64,000 nt of DNA, taken from NCBI RefSeq assembly GCF_026314945.1, contig NZ_CP111121.1, positions 1,736,001-1,800,000 on the forward strand, in the 5' to 3' direction. The position numbers and the translations under genes are program-made. The notes beneath the pieces are model-generated. The model was given only the letters and a program-made list of their open reading frames with translations, made no database searches and was not told the DNA's origin. The DNA is from Chryseobacterium fluminis. Lineage in GTDB: Bacteria > Bacteroidota > Bacteroidia > Flavobacteriales > Weeksellaceae. Each line of letters begins with the position of its first letter. Position 1 is the stretch's first letter. Below, in pieces: positions 1 through 8,317 of the stretch.

Positions 1-54
1 TACTAAACTCTTTTTCTTTTTAGGTTCAGTTACTGGTGTATTATTATTTTCCAT
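1..54 (-). CDS. Start of probable HlyD/EmrA-type efflux adaptor (partial)
   Basis: Only the first 18 codons are in the window, beginning MENNNTPVTEPKKKK; the frame is open to the window edge. It starts 19 nt after the TolC-family stop on the same strand, so it is probably the third gene of the operon. The name is inferred from the usual order TetR, TolC, HlyD adaptor, transporter in flavobacterial efflux operons; a polar, lysine-rich N-terminus before a membrane anchor fits that family. The sequence visible here contains no domain of its own. Confidence 0.5.
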   Translation of the reverse strand, partial: MENNNTPVTEPKKKKSLV

Positions 55-73
55 TGTTGGTATCGTTCTTAAT

Positions 74-1387
74 TTATTTAATTGTTAAAGTTCCTGTAGT
101 CTGTAATAATTTTCTGTAAGCCAGTACTGCATCTGCTTTTGCGTTAATAACTCCAACATTTGCAGCAATCTGAGCGGCATCGGCATCCAGCAGCTCCGTC
201 ATGGTTGCCAAACCGTTTTCATATTTATTTTTTGTAATTCTGTAATTTTCATTAGCCTGTTCAGCAGATTTTTCGAAAACTGATATTCTCTTTTTAGAAT
301 AATCTGTATTCTGATATTCTCTATTGACCTCAAGCTTGATATTGTCATTTAATAATTCATTATTGGCTGCCAACTGCTTTTCTCTTGCCTGAGACTGCTT
401 TAATGAAGAATTTTCTTTCCAGATATTAGATAAATTATAGGAAATTCCGACACCTACATTTACCGCATTGTAAATCGTAAGAAATTTAGGAATATCCGCT
501 GCTACATAACCTCCTGTAAATGCGATGGAAGGAAGATTTTCAGCTTTTGCCGATTTTGATCCCAGCTCTGCTGCTTTTCTCTGCTGAGCCAGGGCCTGAA
601 GATCTTTACGGTTGTCCCGAGCCTCACTGATATAAAAATCTACCGGTTTTACGTCTCCTGCTTCTTCGATATAATTCTGATCAACTTCAATCTCAGTAGT
701 TTCAGGAATACCTAACAATAAATCCATATTGATATTGGCAATATTGTAGTTATTTTTAGCTTCCAGCAGCTGCAGCTCAATGTTTGAAGTCTGTAGATTT
801 GCTTTCAAACGGTCATTTCTGGCGATAACTCCATTATTTTCAAGTTTAAGGAAAGTTTCATCTCGCTTTTGAGAAGCACTGAGGTTTTCTTCTAAAACTT
901 TAATGGACTGATTGGCTTTAAACAGGTTATTATAAGCCTGAGCCACATTATAAGCAATGGCTATTTTATCATTTTCGGTACTCAGTTTTGAGGCCTCCAC
1001 CAGGTATTTGGCAGATTGAATTCCATATTTTATTCTTCCGCCACTGTAGATGGGAACACTTAGATTCGCTGATCCGTACGCTACCTGATGTACTTCAGGA
1101 CCACCTGCTGCGGAAACTCCGGGAAGTTTAAGATCAATATTCGGTTTTATGGGAAGATACATATAGCTTCCTGAAACTTTCAGCTCCGGAAGCTGTCTGT
1201 TTTTTGCTTCCAGAAGATCAGCAGTAGCCTCTTCGATCTTAGCTGCGTCGATCTTAAGATTTTTACTGTTCTGGATACCCAACTGCACGGCTTCGTCAAG
1301 AGTCAAAGTTTTTTTCTCCTGAGCATTGATGTTGGCAAACCCTACAAATAGGGCAAGTGCAAGGACTGAGTTATTAATTCTCTTCAT
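74..1387 (-). CDS. TolC-family outer-membrane efflux channel
   Basis: A 437-residue outer-membrane efflux protein. Residues 1-22 form a signal peptide ending NINAQ; the mature protein has two OEP repeats, each with long Q/N/A/K-rich helices (for example around residues 140-230 and 345-435). Proteins of this family trimerise into the outer-membrane duct of tripartite pumps and receive substrate from an HlyD adaptor. The start overlaps the 3' end of the upstream tetR-type gene by 14 nt, and the next gene begins 19 nt after the stop, so all three are likely co-transcribed and controlled by the TetR protein. The substrate cannot be read from the sequence. Confidence 0.93.
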   Translation of the reverse strand: MKRINNSVLALALFVGFANINAQEKKTLTLDEAVQLGIQNSKNLKIDAAKIEEATADLLEAKNRQLPELKVSGSYMYLPIKPNIDLKLPGVSAAGGPEVHQVAYGSANLSVPIYSGGRIKYGIQSAKYLVEASKLSTENDKIAIAYNVAQAYNNLFKANQSIKVLEENLSASQKRDETFLKLENNGVIARNDRLKANLQTSNIELQLLEAKNNYNIANINMDLLLGIPETTEIEVDQNYIEEAGDVKPVDFYISEARDNRKDLQALAQQRKAAELGSKSAKAENLPSIAFTGGYVAADIPKFLTIYNAVNVGVGISYNLSNIWKENSSLKQSQAREKQLAANNELLNDNIKLEVNREYQNTDYSKKRISVFEKSAEQANENYRITKNKYENGLATMTELLDADAAQIAANVGVINAKADAVLAYRKLLQTTGTLTIK

Positions 1388-1997
1388 AACCTAAAAGGTC
1401 TTTTAGTAAATATTTAATATGTTTATTAAGTTCTGTGTAATACTTTTCGTCAAAAACGTCTTCATCATCCCTGTCGTTAAGGAATTCTTTATACATTTCC
1501 TTCGCATTGGATGCGTAAAATAAAGTTCCGCTTACTGTAGAATGAAGCAGATAAATCGGTGGATTTTTAGTAAAAATCCCTTTCTCAAGACCGCTTTCCA
1601 GTATTTTTGAATACATGGCAATAAATCCCATTTTTGTTTCTTTCAGGAATTCTACGATCTGAGGATTTTTGCTGTGAAGCTGCTCACGCTGCATGATTCT
1701 GTAAAAACATTTGTGGTGTCTTACCCTGCCCGAGAACTGATCAACAATTTTTTCTACTTTCTCCCATTCATTAATATCCGTTCTTTCCAGGATGTCCTTT
1801 GAAAAGAACTGCCCTTCCTTCATTCTGTGCTCAACTAATTTTTCGTAAAGCTTTTCTTTTGAACCGAAATAATACGAAATCATTGAAATATTTACATTCG
1901 CCGCTTTGGCAATCTCCCTGGTGGAAGTTCCTTCGAAGCCCAATTCAGCAAAGAGCTTTTCAGCGGCATATAATATATTTTCTTCTTTAGAAATCAT
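1374..1997 (-). CDS. TetR/AcrR-family transcriptional repressor
   Basis: A 207-residue regulator. Residues about 5-55 are the TetR DNA-binding domain, with the typical TSTREIAKAANVNISMISYYFGSKEKLY helix-turn-helix pattern (recognition helix around VNISMISYYF); the rest is a helical ligand-binding and dimerisation domain. It is first in the efflux operon and probably senses a pump substrate. Its promoter has a TTTG -33 box, a TACATTTG -7 box and a 16-bp inverted repeat covering the -33 box, so autorepression is likely. The C-terminal codons overlap the TolC gene. Confidence 0.93.
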   Translation of the reverse strand: MISKEENILYAAEKLFAELGFEGTSTREIAKAANVNISMISYYFGSKEKLYEKLVEHRMKEGQFFSKDILERTDINEWEKVEKIVDQFSGRVRHHKCFYRIMQREQLHSKNPQIVEFLKETKMGFIAMYSKILESGLEKGIFTKNPPIYLLHSTVSGTLFYASNAKEMYKEFLNDRDDEDVFDEKYYTELNKHIKYLLKDLLGYEEN

Positions 1998-2018
1998 CTT
2001 GTCTCATTTTTCAAGGCG

Positions 2019-2058
2019 CAAATGTACAACGGATTTCCGATAAATCAAACGATTGATT
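2019..2058 (-). promoter_or_regulatory. Promoter and candidate TetR operator of the efflux operon
   Basis: On the minus strand, TTTG (2049-2046) and TACATTTG (2026-2019) are 19 nt apart, matching the Bacteroidota -33/-7 consensus. The inverted repeat AATCAA-ACGA-TTGATT (2043-2058) covers the -33 box, the position expected for a repressor site. The start codon is 21 nt after the -7 box. Confidence 0.65.
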
Positions 2059-2294
2059 GATTTTTTAATATATTTTTAATTCTAATTAATGTAAATAACT
2101 CATAATCATACATTTAAATAATATTAATAAATTTAATATATATTATAGATACTGTAACTTTACGGTTATTTCCTCTGTAAATGTTCACGAAATAGATGTT
2201 AAAGGACTGAATTTTCAAATTTTAAGGTCAGGAAATTACAGCTTTGTTAACTGATCAGGTAGTAAAACCTGTAATCATTTATCACAAGCTCACT
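2059..2294. other. AT-rich spacer without a recognisable gene
   Basis: Between the efflux promoter and holB. It is very AT-rich and has stops in all frames. I see no RNA gene or clear terminator hairpin here. Confidence 0.6.
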
Positions 2295-3413
2295 TTAAGT
2301 ATTCTTATGGATATATCTTGATAATTTTATTCCTAAATCGGTCCAGATAATTTTAGGATTTCCGTTTCTGGTTAAATGAAGATCGGCGATACTGATCTCT
2401 TCCAGGATATTTTCAATATTTGCCCCACTGATAAATTTTGAAAAACCGGCCCAGTTGAATCCGTGAGCCTCTATTTTTTTGTACACCAGGTCTTCTGACT
2501 GGTAATTCTGCAGCAATGCCAATCTGAAAATTTCTGAACAGTAGTTCAGAAAATTCTTTTGTTTCTCCCTGTTCCAGCCGGCAATTTCCCTGGCCCACAA
2601 AATAATATTTTTCAGAAATCCTGGTTTCTTTTTTACCATAAAAGCATCCCGAACCCACTGAATAAATAATTTTTCAAATTCTTCATCTTTAGTTCCTGAA
2701 TTCAGAAGTTTAATGGCGTCATTTAAATTTCCCTGGGCCTGATGGGTAATTTCTCTTATTTTTTCATCAGAAACACTGAAATTCTTTTTGAGATAAACTT
2801 TCAGATCTTCATCATGGATTCTCGGAATTTCTACAACCTGCGTTCTGGAAAGAATCGTCGGAAGAATATCGTTGGTACTTTCTGCAGTAAGAAGAATAAT
2901 CGTTTTTGCCGGCGGTTCTTCCAAAAATTTAAGGAACTTATTAGCCGCGGCGACATTCATTTTATCCGCTCTCCAGACAACAAGAATTTTTGTCCCCCCT
3001 TCAAAACTTTTAAGAGCGAATTTCTGGTTCTGATCATCTATTTCATCTGCTGAAATGAAAAGCTGCTTGTTCTCGGATTCAAGGAAAGCAGTCCAGTCAT
3101 CATAGCTTGCGTAGGGAGAAGCCATGATCATCTCTCTGAATTCTTCGAACTTATTTTTACTTAAAGAATTTCTGCTATCTGTAAAAACAGGAAAACTGAA
3201 ATGCAGATCCAGATGATTGAGATGCTCCACTTTTGAGGCGGCATGCTCATTTTCCCGACTCAGGACTTCTTTAGCGTATGCGAGCACGATGGGCAATGTA
3301 CCATATCCCTCTTTTCCTGTGAAAAGCTGGGCGTGGCTTACTCTGTTTTCTGCGATACTGTCTCTGAGAAGTTTTTTCAGGTTTTCCTGTCCGGCAATGT
3401 TCTCCCAATTCAT
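2295..3413 (-). CDS. holB: DNA polymerase III clamp-loader subunit delta prime
   Basis: A 372-residue AAA+-type protein of the DnaX/HolB family, part of the complex that loads the sliding clamp. Visible features are the N-terminal WENIAGQENLKKLL helix, a degenerate P-loop region GKEGYGTL lacking the GK[ST] lysine (usual for delta prime, which does not hydrolyse ATP), the NKFLKFLEEPPAKTIILLTAES segment around residues 155-180, and sensor-like LPTILSRTQ. The zinc-binding cysteines of the gamma/tau subunit are absent. A TATCTTTG box ends 4 nt before the ATG, predicting a leaderless transcript. Confidence 0.9.
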   Translation of the reverse strand: MNWENIAGQENLKKLLRDSIAENRVSHAQLFTGKEGYGTLPIVLAYAKEVLSRENEHAASKVEHLNHLDLHFSFPVFTDSRNSLSKNKFEEFREMIMASPYASYDDWTAFLESENKQLFISADEIDDQNQKFALKSFEGGTKILVVWRADKMNVAAANKFLKFLEEPPAKTIILLTAESTNDILPTILSRTQVVEIPRIHDEDLKVYLKKNFSVSDEKIREITHQAQGNLNDAIKLLNSGTKDEEFEKLFIQWVRDAFMVKKKPGFLKNIILWAREIAGWNREKQKNFLNYCSEIFRLALLQNYQSEDLVYKKIEAHGFNWAGFSKFISGANIENILEEISIADLHLTRNGNPKIIWTDLGIKLSRYIHKNT

Positions 3414-3417
3414 ACTC

Positions 3418-3425
3418 CAAAGATA
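3418..3425 (-). promoter_or_regulatory. -7 box of holB, 4 nt from the start codon
   Basis: Minus-strand TATCTTTG followed by GAGT and the ATG. With the Bacteroidota spacing of -7 box to transcription start, transcription should begin at or next to the start codon. No convincing TTTG -33 box is visible. Confidence 0.55.
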
Positions 3426-3686
3426 AAAAATCTTCGCTCACTTTTTTTAATTATCCATTAATTTAAGTTTAATCTGCTGTCGTTCTGAAACTTTGATTTG
3501 ATAAATTAAACAGTCGTTTACCGCTACAGATTTTGTAAAATATACGGATATATTTTATTTACAGGTACTGCAGGTATTAAATATAACTCATATTGACACC
3601 GGCAGCAGATCAGTTCAAAAAAAAGCTTAAGATTTATAGTGACTTCTAAAAATTTTACGCGATGCCTTATCTTCTCTACACTCCTG

Positions 3687-3733
3687 TTTGAGAGGTTTCC
3701 GGCGAGCCTTTGGCTCGCCGGAAACCTCTCAAA
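3687..3733. repeat. Perfect 21-bp inverted repeat (hairpin)
   Basis: Arms 3687-3707 and 3713-3733 are exact reverse complements with a 5-nt loop CTTTG. The core is GGCGAGC/GCTCGCC next to GGTTTCC/GGAAACC. The right arm runs into the truncated 5' end of the aldehyde dehydrogenase remnant. It lacks a long T-run, so it is not a simple terminator. A related hairpin is at 58619-58671. Confidence 0.85.
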
Positions 3734-4124
3734 GTAATTTACGGAGGAAATTATGATCCTGAAAGCCGTCATTTTGAAGCAACCTTGATGGATAACGTAA
3801 CCTGGAATGACCAGGTTATGCAGCAGGAGATCTCCGACCCAATCCTGCCGATGCTTGTCTATTCTGATATTAATGACGTACTGAAGAAATCAGCAGCCGT
3901 CCGAAACCCCTGGCGCTCTATATTTTTACAGAAAATCAGGAATTTGCAGAAGATGTCTTAAGCCGTACAGCCAGCGGAGATGCTTAAATCAACAGTACGA
4001 TCGTGCATGTGGGTTCCCACTATCTGCCTTTTGGCGGTGTCGGAACCTCGGGAATGGGAAAATACCACGGAAATTCAGTTTTAAAAATTTCAGCCATACC
4101 AGATCCGTACTGGAAGTAAAATAA
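3728..4124 (+). pseudogene. Remnant of class 3 aldehyde dehydrogenase (C-terminal part)
   Basis: The fragment starts at KVIYGGNYDPESRHFEATLM and follows the C-terminal third of class 3 aldehyde dehydrogenases to the [20 protein letters not shown] end. It is broken in several ways: a frameshift near 3888 (after NDVLK), an in-frame TAA near 4000 (after TASGDA), a second frameshift near 4070 (after GKYHG), and changes in the near-invariant EIFGP motif, which reads EISDP. The catalytic cysteine and NAD-binding part are absent, since only about the last 125 residues remain. It is therefore non-functional. The truncation point coincides with the perfect inverted repeat. Confidence 0.88.
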
Positions 4125-4319
4125 ATAAGGATGCATAAAACACTTAAAAAGACTGTTCTATCATTCACAGCAGCCTTTTATGTAAATTCAACCGGTATCA
4201 ATGATCATGTGAAATTACAATTTCCGTGCAAAGAATTCCCCTTAACAAACTTTAACCTCATGAAACTTTTACAATTCATTAATATTTAAGATATTTGCGC
4301 ATTATTTTAAAAATAAAGA

Positions 4320-5600
4320 ATGAAAAAAATCTTTGTACTATCATTTATATCGGTTGGATATTTCCTAAATGCGCAGAATTTGAGTAACTCACCGTATGCC
4401 GCTTATGGAATTGGAGATGCAAAATATGATAATACGATTGAAACTTCCTCTATGGGAGGTATATCAACAGCATTTATAAGTGATTTTACCAGTAATTTTA
4501 ATTTTGCGAACCCCGCAAATAACAATAATTTCGAGCTTACCAGTATAAAACTGGAAGCCACCAACGAAAATAATTACTTTAAAACCGATTATAATAATAC
4601 GAAGTCTACAAAACATTCTACGTATCTTTCTAATATATCCTTGGCTTTCCCGATATCTTCAAAAATCAAAATGGGATTGTCTTATCAGCCTTACAGCTCC
4701 AAGAGCTATGATATCCTCGACACACAGACTAATGACGGGGTTATTACGGCCAACAGATTCAAGGGAAGCGGAACATTAAATACAGCTCAGATCGCTGTAT
4801 CCTATAAGGTAACCGATCATTTCGGAGTGGGAGCCAGAGCAAATTATTATTTCGGAAATCTTTACGATCTTAACGAACTTGCCTATTCCAATGCTGAACT
4901 GATCAACGGCTATGAAACCAAAAACAGCATCAAGAACTTTAATTTTACTCTGGGAGCCAACTATCAGCTTGTTGATACCCGTAACGACCGTAAATGGACT
5001 TTTGGTGCTACGACGACTTTCGGTAATACCAGCAATATGACTACGGATTATAAAAACAGTACGTATTTTTATGCTGATGCCGCCGGTACTACCAAGAGCA
5101 ACGAATCGATCATTGAAGAAAGAAGTACCAATTCCAAGAACCTGATCCCTCTACAGGCATCACTGGGTGTAGGATATGGTGAAGAGAACAAATGGTTCCT
5201 TTCCCTCCAGGGAGATTATAAAAAAGGAGAAGCTGTAAACTATTTCGGAAGTTCTGTCGAGCTTCAGGATTCTTACAGAATTTCTGCCGGAGGCTGGTAT
5301 CTTCCGAATTACAATAACTTCAGAAGTTACTTCTCAAGAGTGGTATACAGATATGGGGCTTTCTATGAAAAAGGGAATTTACAGATCTGGGGTACCAACA
5401 TCAATAAATTCGGGGTTTCAGCAGGGGTATTGCTTCCATTCAAAAACAGCAGCATCACAAGGATGAGCGGGCTTGAACTTGGCCTTGAAGTCGGAAAAAG
5501 GGGAACTCTTAAAAACAACCTGATCAATCAGAACTTTATTAACCTGAAAGTTGGTTTCAATTTTGCTGACAAATGGTTCAGAAAGCGTTTACTTGAATAA
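4320..5600 (+). CDS. Outer-membrane beta-barrel protein of unknown substrate
   Basis: A 426-residue protein with a signal peptide (residues 1-19, ending LNAQ) followed by alternating polar/hydrophobic strands rich in Y, N, G and T, typical of a barrel. The N-terminal SPYAAYGIGD and SSMGGISTAF resemble FadL/PorV-like outer-membrane proteins of Bacteroidota. The stop is separated by one base from the start of lptC, so the two are co-transcribed, suggesting a role at the outer membrane, possibly linked to lipopolysaccharide export; that link is inferred from position only. I do not recognise a more precise function. Confidence 0.75.
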   Translation: MKKIFVLSFISVGYFLNAQNLSNSPYAAYGIGDAKYDNTIETSSMGGISTAFISDFTSNFNFANPANNNNFELTSIKLEATNENNYFKTDYNNTKSTKHSTYLSNISLAFPISSKIKMGLSYQPYSSKSYDILDTQTNDGVITANRFKGSGTLNTAQIAVSYKVTDHFGVGARANYYFGNLYDLNELAYSNAELINGYETKNSIKNFNFTLGANYQLVDTRNDRKWTFGATTTFGNTSNMTTDYKNSTYFYADAAGTTKSNESIIEERSTNSKNLIPLQASLGVGYGEENKWFLSLQGDYKKGEAVNYFGSSVELQDSYRISAGGWYLPNYNNFRSYFSRVVYRYGAFYEKGNLQIWGTNINKFGVSAGVLLPFKNSSITRMSGLELGLEVGKRGTLKNNLINQNFINLKVGFNFADKWFRKRLLE

Positions 5601-5601
5601 G

Positions 5602-6195
5602 ATGAAATTTGTTAACCATAACATATTATATAAAAATATAGCATATCTTTTTAGTTGTGCTATATTTTTTGTTGTAACATCCTGTGAAGAAGATATGACC
5701 AAAGCGCATGGCAATCAAAGCAAGAATTTCCCTTCACAGATCATTAATAATGCCAAAATCATCCAGAGAGATTCCGGTTTCGTAACGCTTAAAGCACTGG
5801 CCCCCATCATTGAAAAATATGAGTTAATAGACAGCCCGTATGTAGAAGCCCGAAAAGGAATTAACATCCAGTTTTTTGATAAGAAAAAACCTAAAGTTCC
5901 CGGTAAGCTTACCGCCAAATATGCCCGCATCTATGAATATAAAAAATTCTATGAAGCGAAAGGTGATGTAAGAATTACAACCAATGAGGGACAGAAGTTT
6001 GCTACACAGACCATCTACTGGGATCAGAAAAGAAACCGTATTTACACCCATGATACCGTTTATGTGACCATGGAAGACGGCTCTACCCTGGTAGGAGCCA
6101 ATGGAATGACTGCCAAAGATGATTTTTCTGAATATACTTTTTATAAAAACTCCGGAAATTTCAGCACTACACAAATCTCAGAATCAAAAAAATAG
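5602..6195 (+). CDS. lptC: LptC-type lipopolysaccharide export protein (lipoprotein)
   Basis: I choose the start at 5602, one base after the preceding stop, because it gives a normal signal peptide with a lipobox-like VVTSC; an upstream in-frame ATG at 5551 lies inside the preceding gene. The 197-residue product has the LptC periplasmic fold: SQIINNAKIIQRDSGFVTLKA, VPGKLTAKYARIYEYKKFYEAKGDVRITTNEGQ and the late MEDGSTLVGANGMTAKDDFS strands. LptC links the inner-membrane Lpt ABC transporter to the LptA bridge. Unlike enterobacterial LptC, it appears lipid-anchored. The anmK gene follows after 4 nt. Confidence 0.85.
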   Translation: MKFVNHNILYKNIAYLFSCAIFFVVTSCEEDMTKAHGNQSKNFPSQIINNAKIIQRDSGFVTLKALAPIIEKYELIDSPYVEARKGINIQFFDKKKPKVPGKLTAKYARIYEYKKFYEAKGDVRITTNEGQKFATQTIYWDQKRNRIYTHDTVYVTMEDGSTLVGANGMTAKDDFSEYTFYKNSGNFSTTQISESKK

Positions 6196-6199
6196 CCGG

Positions 6200-7249
6200 A
6201 TGATGACTTTTCACGCCATCGGATTGATGTCCGGGACCAGCGTAGACGGTCTTGATATCTGCTTTGCAGAATTTAAGAAACAAGAGACGACCTGGACCTT
6301 CAGGATCCTGCAGGCAGAAACCATCCCCTATTCTTTATTCTGGGAAGAGAAGCTGAAAGAGGCTATTCATCTTTCTTCTGAAGAACTTTTTGAACTCAAT
6401 TCTGCCTATGGTTTTTACCTTGGAAAAGAAGTGTCAGATTTTTTACGGAAATACCGTCTGAAAGATATCGACCTGATCGCATCTCACGGTCACACCGTTT
6501 TTCACCAGCCACAGAAAAAATTCACCTTACAGATCGGTGACGGAAGAGCAATCAGGATAATGACCGGCTTGCCCGTGATCTATGATTTCAGAACGCAGGA
6601 TGTTCTGATGGGCGGAAACGGAGCCCCCCTGGTGCCGATCGGTGATGCGCTTTTGTTTTCTGAATATGATGCCTGCCTTAATCTGGGAGGTTTTTCAAAT
6701 ATTTCTCTACAGGTTAATCAGCAAAGAGTTGCTTTTGATATTGCGCCTGTGAATATCTTACTGAATTATCTGGCCAGTGATCTTCATAAAAGTTTTGATG
6801 AAAATGGTGATCTTGCCAGAAAAGGAAAAGTTATTCCGGAATTATTAACACAGTTAAACGCACTCGAATTCTACAGTCGGAGTCATCCTAAATCATTAGG
6901 AATCGAATGGTGCAACGAGTACATTTTCCCTAAATTAAGCGGAATAGCTACCCTCGATCTTCTGGCTACCTGTACCGAGCATATCGCCCTTCAGATTTCA
7001 AATGTTCTCAATCAATATCCTATTTCGAACGTACTTGTCACCGGCGGCGGCGCTTACAACACCTATCTTATTGAAAAAATAAAATCCAAAACTGCTGTTG
7101 AAGTAATCATACCGGAAAAAGATATTATTGATTATAAGGAAGCTTTGATTTTCGCATTGATGGGTGTTTTAAAGCTGAATAATGAGATCAATGTTCTTGC
7201 CTCTGCAACAGGAAGTCCGGAGAATCACAGTTCAGGAATTATTGCATAA
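6200..7249 (+). CDS. anmK: Anhydro-N-acetylmuramic acid kinase
   Basis: A 349-residue kinase that phosphorylates and opens 1,6-anhydro-MurNAc released during peptidoglycan turnover, giving MurNAc-6-phosphate. Motifs visible: GLMSGTSVDGLD near the N-terminus (phosphate-binding), IASHGHTVFHQP, DFRTQDVLMGGNGAPLVPIGD, NLGGFSNIS and VTGGGAYN near the C-terminus, all typical of the family. The ATG at 6200 follows the lptC stop by 4 nt; a longer frame from 6119 lies inside lptC and is rejected. It is last in the outer-membrane protein-lptC-anmK operon. Confidence 0.95.
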   Translation: MMTFHAIGLMSGTSVDGLDICFAEFKKQETTWTFRILQAETIPYSLFWEEKLKEAIHLSSEELFELNSAYGFYLGKEVSDFLRKYRLKDIDLIASHGHTVFHQPQKKFTLQIGDGRAIRIMTGLPVIYDFRTQDVLMGGNGAPLVPIGDALLFSEYDACLNLGGFSNISLQVNQQRVAFDIAPVNILLNYLASDLHKSFDENGDLARKGKVIPELLTQLNALEFYSRSHPKSLGIEWCNEYIFPKLSGIATLDLLATCTEHIALQISNVLNQYPISNVLVTGGGAYNTYLIEKIKSKTAVEVIIPEKDIIDYKEALIFALMGVLKLNNEINVLASATGSPENHSSGIIA

Positions 7250-7253
7250 AAAA

Positions 7254-7271
7254 ACCTTCATTTCTGAAGGT
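7254..7271 (-). terminator. Terminator of the SRPBCC gene (usable from both sides)
   Basis: Stem ACCTTCA/TGAAGGT with loop TTTC. On the minus strand it is followed by a run of seven T. It lies between the convergent anmK and SRPBCC genes. Confidence 0.7.
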
Positions 7272-7279
7272 CTGTGATC

Positions 7280-7669
7280 TTATTTATAAGCTTCGATCTT
7301 ATCCGTTAAAGTATTGATAAAGTTCTGTAAGGGTTTTTCCACCATCATTTTTATAAATGGATTAAACTTCCCTTCAAATAGCATCTGTACTTCAGTCTGG
7401 CTTTCATTAAGAGGATTTAAAGTAGCCGTTAATGAAAAATCCAGGCTTGAGCTTGCAGACTTCAAAACTGCTTTCTCATCATTTACCTCATCTATTTTCA
7501 GAGCAATTTCCGGCATTCCCTGTAGTCCGAATTTAAATCCGTCTTCTCTGGTTTCAAACTTTTGAAGGCCATCCGGCATAAACTCTTTGTAATTTTCCGG
7601 AGATTTTAAGAGTTCGCTTAATTCTTTAGCTGATTTATTAACAATAATCTTTCGTCCTTCTAAATTCAT
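7280..7669 (-). CDS. SRPBCC (START-like) family protein
   Basis: A 129-residue cytoplasmic protein without a signal peptide. The pattern MNLEGRKIIVNKSAKELSELLKSPENYKEFMPD, then alternating beta strands (ALKIDEVNDEKAVLKS, SLTATLNPL, TEVQMLFEGKFNPF) and a long C-terminal helix (KPLQNFINTLTDKIEAY), matches the SRPBCC hydrophobic-pocket fold. No catalytic motif is evident and the ligand is unknown. It is divergent from the NUDIX gene, with 36 nt between the two starts. Confidence 0.75.
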   Translation of the reverse strand: MNLEGRKIIVNKSAKELSELLKSPENYKEFMPDGLQKFETREDGFKFGLQGMPEIALKIDEVNDEKAVLKSASSSLDFSLTATLNPLNESQTEVQMLFEGKFNPFIKMMVEKPLQNFINTLTDKIEAYK

Positions 7670-7705
7670 TTTTTATTTTTGTATTTAAATTCTTAATTCT
7701 TACAA

Positions 7706-8317
7706 ATGTATAAAGTTTTTGTGAACGAAAAAAAATTATTACTGTCTAAGCAGTCTGAAAATCTTGAAAAAACTTTTGGATACGAAGACGTTACATCTTT
7801 GGAGATTGCTTTGGATCTCTTAGAGAATACATCTGTAACGGAATTGAACGTATTTGGTGAGCATATCGATGCCATATGGACTGAATTTCAGGGGCTTTTC
7901 AGAATTATTGAAGCTGCAGGCGGGGTTGTAAGTAATCCTGACGGAGATATTCTTTTCATCAGAAGACTTGGAAAATGGGATCTTCCGAAAGGGAAAATGG
8001 AAGCGGGAGAATCGCGTGAAGAATCTGCCGTAAGGGAAATTGAAGAGGAAACAGGTTTAAAGGATGTGGAACTGGTGAGATTTATCAATACTACTTACCA
8101 TATTTACGTAGAAAGAAATGGCGATAAAGTGTTGAAATGTACCCATTGGTTTGAAATGAATTTCGATGGAGAAGATACCTCAAAACCACAGACCGAGGAA
8201 GGTATTACGGAAGTGGCATGGAAAAACGCCGCTCAGATCGAAGACGAGGTTTTCCCAAGCACATTTCAAAATATAAAGCTGATCATCAAAGAATTCCGGA
8301 ATACAAAGATCAGATAA
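7706..8317 (+). CDS. NUDIX-domain hydrolase
   Basis: A 203-residue protein. The exact Nudix box G-x5-E-x7-REUxEExGU is present at about residues 94-116 (GKMEAGE...REIEEETGL), so it should hydrolyse a nucleoside diphosphate linked to another group with Mg2+. Residues 1-65 form an N-terminal extension absent from minimal NUDIX enzymes (MYKVFVNEKKLLLSKQSENLE...). The substrate cannot be told. A -7 box TATTTTTG lies at 7674-7681, 24 nt before the start. The 3' end overlaps murF by 8 nt tail to tail. Confidence 0.92.
   Translation: MYKVFVNEKKLLLSKQSENLEKTFGYEDVTSLEIALDLLENTSVTELNVFGEHIDAIWTEFQGLFRIIEAAGGVVSNPDGDILFIRRLGKWDLPKGKMEAGESREESAVREIEEETGLKDVELVRFINTTYHIYVERNGDKVLKCTHWFEMNFDGEDTSKPQTEEGITEVAWKNAAQIEDEVFPSTFQNIKLIIKEFRNTKIR

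Noticed and set aside
4131..4289. 52-codon frame after the aldehyde dehydrogenase remnant
   Set aside because: It begins like a signal peptide but has no continuation and runs into the promoter region of the next gene; likely chance or debris.
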